Shown in pieces: positions 25,334 to 32,421 of a stretch of DNA of 64,000 bases. Source of the DNA: Sphingomonas qomolangmaensis (GTDB lineage Bacteria; Pseudomonadota; Alphaproteobacteria; Sphingomonadales; Sphingomonadaceae); the NCBI RefSeq assembly GCF_024496245.1, contig NZ_CP101740.1, forward strand, positions 62,001 through 126,000, read 5' to 3'. Under the pieces are notes generated by a model, which saw only the letters and a list, made by a program, of their open reading frames with translations, was not told the origin of the DNA and did not search any database. Positions within the stretch are counted from its first letter, which is position 1, and each line of letters opens with the position of its first letter. Both the position numbers and the translations under genes were made by a program.

Positions 25334-25342
25334 TTATCCACA
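25334..25342 (+). promoter_or_regulatory. Consensus DnaA box upstream of dnaB
   Basis: TTATCCACA is an exact consensus DnaA box, 46 bases before the dnaB start and in the region shared with the divergent UPF0262 gene. Only one box is visible. It could let DnaA control dnaB transcription. Confidence 0.55.
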
Positions 25343-25387
25343 GGCCGGGTGCCTTGCGCGCCGCGCCGCATTGCCGGATTAGGACGC

Positions 25388-26899
25388 ATGGCAACGCTCC
25401 CCGTGATTCATACCGCCCCCGGCGAGGGGCTGCGGCTCCCGCAGAATGTCGAGGCCGAAGCGGCATTGCTCGGCGCGATGATGATCGACAACCGGCTGGC
25501 CGACGATGTGTCGGACATGCTGACCCCCGACCATTTCTTCGAGCCGGTGCATGGCCGAATCTTCGGCGCGATCGGCAAGCTGCGCGGCGAGGACATGCTC
25601 GCCAACCCGCTGACGCTGCGGCCGATGTTCGCGGGCGACGAGGGTATGAAGGAGCTGGGCGGCCCAGCCTATCTGGCGCAGCTGACCGGATCGGGCGCGG
25701 GGCTGATCGGCGCCAAGCAGTTCGCCAAGCAGATCTACGACCTGGCGATGCTGCGCACGCTGGTCGAGGTCGGGCGCGACCTGGTCGAAAAGGCGATGGA
25801 CACGTCGGAGGCGATCAATCCGGCGGCGCAGGTCGAGGCCGCCGAAGAGGCGCTGTTCGCGGTCGCGGCGGGGCGCGACACCACCAAGACGATCAAGACC
25901 TTCGCGCAGGCGACTACCGCCGCGGTCGACATGGCGGCCAAGGCGCTCAACACCGGCGGTGGCCTGTCGGGCGTCACCACCGGGTTCGACAGCATCAACG
26001 CGCGGATCGGTGGCCTGCATCATTCGGATTTGATGATCCTTGCCGGGCGTCCGGGCATGGGCAAGACCTCGCTCGCCACCAACATCGCCTTCAACGCGTC
26101 GCGGCGCTGGATCGACGATATGGCGCTCGGGATCGCGCCCAAGGATTCGGTGGGCGCCAAGGTCGCCTTCTTCAGCCTCGAAATGTCCGCCGACCAGCTG
26201 GCGACGCGTATCCTCGCCGAACAATCGCGAATCAGTTCGGAAGCTTTGCGCATGGGCAAGATCAGCAAGGCCGAGTTCCGCCAATTGGCCGATGCCGCGA
26301 CCGACCTGCAGAACCTGCCCTTGTTCATCGACGATACCGCAGGCCTTTCGATCAGCGCGCTGCACACGCGCGTTCGCCGCTTGAAGCGCCAATTGAAGGA
26401 CGATCTGAAGTTCATCGTCGTCGATTACCTCCAGCTTCTGTCGGGATCAAACAATCGCGCGGGCGACAATCGCGTGCAGGAAATCTCGGAGATCAGCCGC
26501 GGCTTGAAGACGCTCGCCAAGGATCTCGACGTGCCGGTGATGGCGCTGTCGCAGCTCAGCCGCGCGGTCGAGCAGCGCGAGGACAAGCGCCCGATGCTGT
26601 CGGACCTTCGCGAGTCGGGGTCGATCGAGCAGGACGCCGACATCGTGTTCTTCGTCTATCGCGAGGATTATTACGTCGCCGCGCGCGAGCCCAAGCGCCC
26701 GGTCGAGGGCGACGATCCGCGCGTGTTCGAAGACCATCAGAAATGGCATATGGAGATGGAGCGGGTCTATGGCCTCGCCGAGCTAATCATCGCCAAGCAG
26801 CGCCACGGCGCGACGGGCAAGGTCATCCTGAAGTTCGAGCCCGAGATCACGCGGTTCAGCGACTATGCCGGTCCGCAATATGCGGGGCCGCTGGAGTAA
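25388..26899 (+). CDS. dnaB: Replicative DNA helicase
   Basis: A 503-residue hexameric helicase that unwinds DNA at the replication fork. The N-terminal domain begins LPQNVEAEAALLGAMMIDN. The RecA-like C-terminal domain has Walker A GRPGMGKTSLATN, SLEMSADQLATRI, Walker B FIVVDYLQLLSG and the SQLSRAVEQREDKRPMLSDLRESGSIEQDAD sequence that contacts DNA and neighbouring subunits. No intein is present. The ATG at 25388 is chosen because the family starts near here; an in-frame start at 25349 adds 13 residues. Confidence 0.97.
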   Translation: MATLPVIHTAPGEGLRLPQNVEAEAALLGAMMIDNRLADDVSDMLTPDHFFEPVHGRIFGAIGKLRGEDMLANPLTLRPMFAGDEGMKELGGPAYLAQLTGSGAGLIGAKQFAKQIYDLAMLRTLVEVGRDLVEKAMDTSEAINPAAQVEAAEEALFAVAAGRDTTKTIKTFAQATTAAVDMAAKALNTGGGLSGVTTGFDSINARIGGLHHSDLMILAGRPGMGKTSLATNIAFNASRRWIDDMALGIAPKDSVGAKVAFFSLEMSADQLATRILAEQSRISSEALRMGKISKAEFRQLADAATDLQNLPLFIDDTAGLSISALHTRVRRLKRQLKDDLKFIVVDYLQLLSGSNNRAGDNRVQEISEISRGLKTLAKDLDVPVMALSQLSRAVEQREDKRPMLSDLRESGSIEQDADIVFFVYREDYYVAAREPKRPVEGDDPRVFEDHQKWHMEMERVYGLAELIIAKQRHGATGKVILKFEPEITRFSDYAGPQYAGPLE

Positions 26900-26942
26900 G
26901 GGGGACTCGGTTCGCTAACGGGGAGGGGGCGGGGGCGGGTGC

Positions 26943-27938
26943 CTAAACCCAGCCGTCGAGCACCTGGTCGGGCGGGCGGTGGCCATCGGCCCAGACGCGG
27001 ATGTTGGCGATCACCTTCGCCCCCGTCGCCGCGCGGCCCTCGAAGGTCGCCGATCCCATATGCGGGGTCATCACCACATTGGGGAGCGCCAGTAGCCGCG
27101 GATCGATCGCAGGCTCGTGCTTCCACACGTCGAGCCCGGCGCCCGCCAGCCGCCCGGCCTCGAGCGCGTCGACCAGTGCCTCTTCGTCGAGGATGCCGCC
27201 GCGCGAGGCGTTGATGACATAGACGTGCGGGCGCAGCAGCCCGATCCGGCGCGCATCGATCAGGTTTTCGCTGTCGGCGTTGCGCGGGGTGTGGATCGTC
27301 AGAATGTCGATCGCCTCCAGCATCTCGTCGAGCTCGGCGTGCCAGGTCGCGCCGAGCTGCGCTTCGAGCACGCCGGGCAGGCGGTGGCGGTTGTGATAAT
27401 GGATCGTCAGCCCGAAGGCGCGCGCGCGTGCCGCCACCGCCTGGCCGATCCGCCCCATGCCGACGATGCCGAGCGTCTTGCCGCCGATCCGGTGCCCCAG
27501 CATCGCGGTGGGGCTCCAGCCGGTCCAGGCGCCCGACCGCACCAGCTTCTCGCCCTCGGCCAGCCGGCGGGGGACGCCGACGATCAGCGCCATGGTCATG
27601 TCGGCGGTGTCTTCGGTGAGCACGCCGGGCGTGTTGGTGACCAGGATGCCGCGCGCGCGTGCGGCCTTGAGGTCGATATGGTTCACCCCGGCGCCGTAAT
27701 TGGCGATCAGCTTGAGCCGCGGCCCCGCACCCGCGATCAACGCGCCGTCGATCGAATCGGTGACCGTCGGCACCAGCACGTCGCAATCGGCCATCGCCGC
27801 CGCCAGCGCCGCGCGCGGCATCGGCACGTCGTCGCGGTTGAGGACGGTATCGAACAATTCGATCATGCGGTCCGAAGCGCCGTCGGGCAGCGCTCGGGTG
27901 ACGATTACCTTGGGGCGGGCGGATCGCTGATCGGGCAT
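26943..27938 (-). CDS. 2-hydroxyacid dehydrogenase (glyoxylate/hydroxypyruvate reductase type)
   Basis: A 331-residue NAD(P)-dependent enzyme. The substrate domain flanks a Rossmann fold with GIVGMGRIGQAVAARA. The catalytic Arg is in INASRGG, the Glu in the AGAGLDVWKHEP segment, and the His in TPHMGSATFEGR. The pattern best fits glyoxylate/hydroxypyruvate reductases. Nucleotide preference cannot be read with certainty, although the NRHRL after the second strand suggests NADPH. It converges on dnaB and diverges from the SH3 gene. Confidence 0.88.
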   Translation of the reverse strand: MPDQRSARPKVIVTRALPDGASDRMIELFDTVLNRDDVPMPRAALAAAMADCDVLVPTVTDSIDGALIAGAGPRLKLIANYGAGVNHIDLKAARARGILVTNTPGVLTEDTADMTMALIVGVPRRLAEGEKLVRSGAWTGWSPTAMLGHRIGGKTLGIVGMGRIGQAVAARARAFGLTIHYHNRHRLPGVLEAQLGATWHAELDEMLEAIDILTIHTPRNADSENLIDARRIGLLRPHVYVINASRGGILDEEALVDALEAGRLAGAGLDVWKHEPAIDPRLLALPNVVMTPHMGSATFEGRAATGAKVIANIRVWADGHRPPDQVLDGWV

Positions 27939-28013
27939 CGCATTCGATTGGCCCTGCCGCCGCCGCCAGTCAACGCCTTGAACGTCGCCCGATCGCCGCG
28001 CTACGGGTCGGCG

Positions 28014-28514
28014 ATGAGCAGGCGGAACAACATCATGAGCAAAGGCGGCCTGGCCGCGACGGCGATCACCCTGGCGTTGATCGCGGCGCCGGTATCGGCG
28101 CAGCAGCGCAAGCCGCCTTATTATGCGTCGATCGCGGCGAGCGAGGCGCGGATGCGGACCGGGCCGGGGCGCAATTACCCGGTGAACTGGGTCTATGTCC
28201 GCGCCGACCTGCCGATCCGGGTGATCGACATCTATCGCGACTGGCGCAAGGTGGAGAGCGCCGACGGCACCAGCGGATGGATGCAGGTGGGGCTGCTGAG
28301 CGATCGCCGCACCGGGATCGTGCAGGGCGGCATCACCGAGCTTCGCGAATCGGCCGATGCCGGCGCGCGCGTCGCGTGGCGAGTCGCGCCCGGGGTGGTG
28401 GGACGGATCATCGGCTGTGCGCGCGGCTGGTGCCGGATCGATATCAAGGGGCGCGGCGGCTATATCGAGCAGGCAAGGTTGTGGGGCGTCGCGCCCGACG
28501 AGGACGTGGATTAG
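28014..28514 (+). CDS. Exported SH3-domain protein
   Basis: A 166-residue protein with a signal peptide ending near VSAQQ. Two bacterial SH3-like repeats follow. The first is about 45-95 (SEARMRTGPGRNYPVNWVYVRADLPIRVID, WRKVESADGTSGWMQ) and the second about 100-155 (ITELRESADAGARVAWRVAPGVVGRI, WCRIDIKGRGGYIEQ). Such proteins sit in the periplasm and probably bind peptidoglycan or proteins. The ATG at 28035 is an alternative start. It ends next to a palindrome that separates it from the convergent thiolase. Confidence 0.85.
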   Translation: MSRRNNIMSKGGLAATAITLALIAAPVSAQQRKPPYYASIAASEARMRTGPGRNYPVNWVYVRADLPIRVIDIYRDWRKVESADGTSGWMQVGLLSDRRTGIVQGGITELRESADAGARVAWRVAPGVVGRIIGCARGWCRIDIKGRGGYIEQARLWGVAPDEDVD

Positions 28515-28515
28515 G

Positions 28516-28540
28516 CTCCCCTCCCTTCCAGGGAGGAGGG
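28516..28540. repeat. G+C-rich hairpin between convergent SH3 and thiolase genes
   Basis: CTCCCCTCCC pairs with GGGAGGAGGG (one mismatch) around a 5-base loop. It resembles the hairpin at 7319-7343. Lying between two convergent stops it could end transcription from both sides, although it has no T-run. Confidence 0.55.
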
Positions 28541-28543
28541 AAT

Positions 28544-29740
28544 TCACCCGACCAGTTCGACCGCCATCGCGGTAGCTTCGCCGCCGCCGATGCACAGCGA
28601 CGCTAGCCCGCGCCGCGCGCCCTTGGTTTCGAGCGCCGACAGCAAGGTCGCGAGGATACGCGCGCCGCTCGCACCGATCGGATGGCCGAGCGCGCACGCG
28701 CCGCCATGGACGTTGACCACGTCGTGCGACAACCCCAGGTCGCGCATCGCGATCATCGCGACGCAGGCGAACGCTTCGTTCACCTCGAACAAGTCGACAT
28801 CGCCGGTGCTCCACCCGGCCTTCTCCAACGCCTTGCGCATCGCGAATACCGGGGCGGTGGTGAAGCGCGCCGATGCGTGGGCGTGCCCGGCATGCGCGAC
28901 GACGCGCGCGACCGGGGTGAGGCCGAACTTCTCGGCGATCGACATCCGCGTCATCACCAGCGCCGCCGCGCCGTCGGAGATCGACGAGGCGTTGGCGGCG
29001 GTGATCGTGCCGTCCTTCGAGAAGGCGGGCTTGAGCGTCGGGATCTTGGCGATGTCGCCGCGCGCGGGCTGCTCGTCGAGCCGGACGGTGGTGACGCCCT
29101 TGCGGCCCTTGACCTCGACCGCCACGATCTCGCGATCGAACGCGCCCGACGTCTGCGCCTGCTGCGCGCGCTCGAGGCTGGCGATCGCGAAATCGTCCTG
29201 CGCGGCGCGGGTGAACTGATATTCGGCGGCGGTATCCTCGGCGAAGCTGCCCATCAGCCGGCCGGGCTCATAGGCATCCTCGAGCCCGTCGAGATACATA
29301 TGATCCTTCATCGCATCATGGCCGATCCGCGCGCCCGAGCGGTGGCGCAGCGACAGATAGGGGGCGTTGGTCATGCTCTCCATGCCGCCCGCGACGATGA
29401 AATCGGCCGACCCCGCCGCCAGCGCTTCGGCGGCCATGATCGCTGCCTGCATGCCCGATCCGCACATCTTGTTGAGCGTCGTCGCCTCGACATGCTCGGG
29501 CAGCCCCGCGCCGAGCGCCGCCTGGCGCGCAGGGGCCTGGCCGAGGCCGGCGGGGAGGACGCAGCCCATGTAGATGCGCTCGATCGCCTCGCCCTTGAGC
29601 CCCGCGCGCTCGACCGCGGCCCCCACTGCGGCGGCCCCCAGCTGGGTCGCGGTGGCGTCGGTCAGGCACCCCATGAAGCTGCCCATCGGGGTGCGGGCAT
29701 AGCTGGCGATGACGACCGGATCGGCGGTGGTGGATGACAA
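28544..29740 (-). CDS. Acetyl-CoA C-acyltransferase (thiolase)
   Basis: A 398-residue thiolase II-type enzyme that condenses or cleaves acyl-CoAs. It has the acylation site C93 in NKMCGSGMQAA, NEAFACVAMIAM, the general-base histidine in GGACALGHPIGASGARIL, and the second cysteine in LCIGGGEATA. It may be an acetoacetyl-CoA thiolase (PhaA/AtoB type) or a beta-oxidation thiolase. No partner gene is adjacent. It starts at a TTG preceded by GAGAGGAA. Confidence 0.93.
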   Translation of the reverse strand: MSSTTADPVVIASYARTPMGSFMGCLTDATATQLGAAAVGAAVERAGLKGEAIERIYMGCVLPAGLGQAPARQAALGAGLPEHVEATTLNKMCGSGMQAAIMAAEALAAGSADFIVAGGMESMTNAPYLSLRHRSGARIGHDAMKDHMYLDGLEDAYEPGRLMGSFAEDTAAEYQFTRAAQDDFAIASLERAQQAQTSGAFDREIVAVEVKGRKGVTTVRLDEQPARGDIAKIPTLKPAFSKDGTITAANASSISDGAAALVMTRMSIAEKFGLTPVARVVAHAGHAHASARFTTAPVFAMRKALEKAGWSTGDVDLFEVNEAFACVAMIAMRDLGLSHDVVNVHGGACALGHPIGASGARILATLLSALETKGARRGLASLCIGGGEATAMAVELVG

Positions 29741-29870
29741 GGGCGGTTCCTCTCGGTTCTGGTTTGCGTCGATCTAGGGGGCAGCGGGCGGCTTTGCAAA
29801 GCCGGGGCGCTGGGCATCGGCCGGCGGGACGGCTAGGCGGGCGGGATCGCGGCGACGGGAGGGGTGACTT

Positions 29871-30611
29871 ATGATCTGGCCGATCCTGCTTGGCATATTG
29901 GGGGCGGTGTTCGGCAGCTTCATCGCCACCGTCGCGATCCGCTGGCCGCAGGGGCGCTCGGCATTGCAGGGGCGTTCGGCATGCGACGGCTGCGGCAAGT
30001 CGCTGCGCGCCGCCGAACTGGTGCCGATCGTCAGTTTTGTCGTGCAACGCGGGCGATGCCGCGCGTGCGGCGCGCGGATCGCGCTCGGCCATCCGGTCAC
30101 CGAAGTCGCCGGGCTGGTGATCGGGGTAAGCGCGGGGCTGGTCGCGCCGGGGATCGAGGGGGCTGCCGGGGCGCTCTTGGGCTGGCTGTTGCTGGCGCTG
30201 GCGGCGATCGACCTTGCCGCCTTCTGGTTGCCCAACCCGCTGGTGCTCGCGCTGGCGATCGGCGGGCTGGCGAGCGGCGGGGCGGGGCTGGCGCCGCCGC
30301 TGTCCGATCGCGCGATCGGCGGGATCGCGGGGTTCGGCGTGCTGTGGCTGGTCGCCTTCGTCTATCGCCGGGTGCGCGGGCGGATGGGCTTGGGCGGGGG
30401 CGATCCCAAATTGTTCGGCGCGATCGGGCTATGGCTGGGGTGGCAGGCGCTGCCCGCGGTGCTGCTCGCGGCGTGCGTGCTCGGCATCGCCGCCGCGCTA
30501 CTGCTGCGCCGCACCCGCGCGAGCGACCGGCTGCCGCTGGGGACGTTGCTCGCGATCGGCGCCTATGGCTGGTGGCTTGTCGCGACGGGCGCAGCCCCTA
30601 AACTGCTGTAA
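29871..30611 (+). CDS. Type IV prepilin peptidase / methyltransferase (A24)
   Basis: A 246-residue polytopic membrane protein of the PilD/GspO type. It removes the leader of type IV prepilins or pseudopilins and methylates the new N terminus. The N-terminal domain has two zinc-binding CxxC pairs (CDGCGK and CRACGA, about 37-67). The two catalytic aspartates are in AAIDLAAFWLPN and in the GGGDPKLFGA motif. No pilin or secretion genes are nearby, so it probably serves distant type II secretion or pilus loci. Confidence 0.9.
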   Translation: MIWPILLGILGAVFGSFIATVAIRWPQGRSALQGRSACDGCGKSLRAAELVPIVSFVVQRGRCRACGARIALGHPVTEVAGLVIGVSAGLVAPGIEGAAGALLGWLLLALAAIDLAAFWLPNPLVLALAIGGLASGGAGLAPPLSDRAIGGIAGFGVLWLVAFVYRRVRGRMGLGGGDPKLFGAIGLWLGWQALPAVLLAACVLGIAAALLLRRTRASDRLPLGTLLAIGAYGWWLVATGAAPKLL

Positions 30612-30629
30612 ATCCATCGGAGCGACCGC

Positions 30630-32039
30630 ATGCAATCGATCCTCGACGCGCAACGCGCTGCTTTCATGGCCGAACTTCCGGTGACGGTCGCTGCGCGGCG
30701 CGACCGGCTGCGGCGCGCGATCGCCATGCTGATGGGCAACCAGCAGCGCTTCTGCGACGCGCTCTGCGACGATTTCGGCCATCGCAGCCAGGAACAGTCG
30801 CTGCTGACCGACATCGCCGCGTCGATCGCGCCGCTGCGCCATGCGCTCAAGCAGCTCGATCGCTGGTCGCGACCCGAAAAGAAGCCGGTGCTGTTTCCGC
30901 TGGGGCTGCTCGGCGGGCGCGCCTGGGTCGAATATCAGCCCAAGGGGGTGGTCGGGATCATCGCGCCGTGGAATTTTCCGGTCAATCTGGTGATGAGCCC
31001 GCTCGCGGGGGTGTTGGCGGCGGGCAACCGCGCGATGATGAAGACCAGCGAATTCACCCCGCGCGTCGCCGCATTGTTCGAGGAACTGGGCGCGCGCTAT
31101 TTCGACGCCAGCGAAGTCGCCTTCGTCTCGGGCGGGGCCGAGGTCGGCAAGGCGTTTGCCGCGTTGCCCTTCGATCACCTGTTGTTCACCGGCGCGACCG
31201 GCATCGGGCGGCATATCCTGCATGCCGCCGCCGACAATCTAACGCCGGTGACGCTCGAGCTTGGCGGCAAATCGCCGGTGATCCTGGGGCGATCGGCCGA
31301 TATCGCGCGCGCGACCGAGCGGGTGGTGATCGGCAAGATGCTCAACGCCGGGCAGATCTGCCTCGCCCCCGATTATCTGCTGGTCCCCGCCGATCGCGAG
31401 GAAGCGGTGGTCGCGGGGCTGCAGGCGGCAGCTAGCGCGCAATATCCGACGTTGCTCGCCAATACCGATTACACCGCGATCATCAATGACCGACACCACG
31501 AGCGGCTGACCGGCTGGATCGAAGACGCACGCGCGAAGGGCGCCGAGGTCATCGTCGTGAACCCTGCGAACGAGGATTTCGCCGGATCGAACAGCCGCAA
31601 GCTGCCGCTGCACATCATCCGCGGCGCGACCGACGCGATGACGGTGATGCAGGAGGAAATCTTCGGCCCGATCCTGCCGATCCGCAGCTACGACACGATC
31701 GACGACGCGATCGCCGAGGTGAACCGCCGCGATCGCCCGCTGGCGCTGTATCATTTCGGCACCGACGAAGCCGAACGCCGCCGCTTGCTCGACCGGACGA
31801 TCTCGGGCGGGGTGACGCTCGACGACGTAGTGTTCCATGTCAGCCAGGAGGAACTGCCCTTCGGCGGCATCGGGCCCTCGGGAATGGGCGCCTATCACGG
31901 CGAGGCAGGCTTCCGCACCTTCAGTCACGCGCGGTCGATCTATCGCCAGCCGAAGATCGACGTGGCTAGGCTCGCAGGGCTGAAGCCCCCCTACGGCGCC
32001 GCGACCCGCCGCTCGATCGCGAAGCAGATCAAGGGCTAG
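30630..32039 (+). CDS. Aldehyde dehydrogenase, coniferyl aldehyde dehydrogenase type
   Basis: A 469-residue NAD(P)-dependent enzyme of the ALDH superfamily. It has IIAPWNFPVNL at about 110-120, FTGATGIGRHI, the general base E210 in LELGGKSP and the nucleophile C244 in NAGQICLAPDY. The AGQICLAPDY context and the short length match coniferyl aldehyde dehydrogenases, which act on lignin-derived or other aldehydes. The substrate is not proven. GGAG precedes the ATG. Family assignment is firm, the substrate less so. Confidence 0.88.
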   Translation: MQSILDAQRAAFMAELPVTVAARRDRLRRAIAMLMGNQQRFCDALCDDFGHRSQEQSLLTDIAASIAPLRHALKQLDRWSRPEKKPVLFPLGLLGGRAWVEYQPKGVVGIIAPWNFPVNLVMSPLAGVLAAGNRAMMKTSEFTPRVAALFEELGARYFDASEVAFVSGGAEVGKAFAALPFDHLLFTGATGIGRHILHAAADNLTPVTLELGGKSPVILGRSADIARATERVVIGKMLNAGQICLAPDYLLVPADREEAVVAGLQAAASAQYPTLLANTDYTAIINDRHHERLTGWIEDARAKGAEVIVVNPANEDFAGSNSRKLPLHIIRGATDAMTVMQEEIFGPILPIRSYDTIDDAIAEVNRRDRPLALYHFGTDEAERRRLLDRTISGGVTLDDVVFHVSQEELPFGGIGPSGMGAYHGEAGFRTFSHARSIYRQPKIDVARLAGLKPPYGAATRRSIAKQIKG

Positions 32040-32421
32040 CGAGGCACAGCGGAATCGACCCGAAATCCTCCCCCGCCAGGGGGAGGGGGACCATGCGCAG
32101 CATGGTGGAGGGGGAGGATTCCCAACGGCCCGCGCGTGTCCGCCCCCACCACCGCTTGCGCGGTCCCCCTCCCCCTGGCGGGGGAGGAAGAACCTGGCGC
32201 CGAGTCGCCCGTCCGACCCAAAACTATCCTCCCCCGCCAGGGGGAGGGGGACATGCGCAGGATGGTGGAGGGGGAGGAATTCCCAACGGCCCGCGCGTGT
32301 CCGCCCCCACCACCGCTTGCGCGGTCCCCCTCCCCCTGGCGGGGGAGGAAGAGCCGGCACCCAGCCGCCGTGCGACCCAAAACTATCCTCCCCCGCAAGG
32401 GGGAGGGGGACCACGACGTAT
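32040..32421. other. Gene-free region filled with palindromic repeats
   Basis: The longest gene-free stretch in the window, 382 bases between the convergent aldehyde dehydrogenase and M16 protease genes. Nearly all of it is the tandem repeat described separately at 32067-32414. Open frames here are shadows of the repeat. Confidence 0.8.
32067..32414. repeat. Tandem MITE-like elements with 24-base inverted ends
   Basis: Two near-identical units start at 32067 and 32228 (161 and 159 bases), and the start of a third lies at 32387-32414. Within each, a 121-base element is bounded by perfect 24-base inverted repeats (32067-32090 with 32164-32187; 32228-32251 with 32325-32348). Each arm folds on itself (CCTCCCCC-GCCA-GGGGGAGG), and shorter hairpins (CCATGC/GCATGG in unit one, ACCGC/GCGGT in both) lie inside. 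Spacers end in GACCCAAAACTAT. No transposase is present, so this is a non-autonomous or extragenic palindrome family. Confidence 0.85.

Noticed and set aside
32067..32414. Possible CRISPR array
   Set aside because: The repeats are long, self-complementary and only two to three in number, with similar spacers. There are no cas genes.
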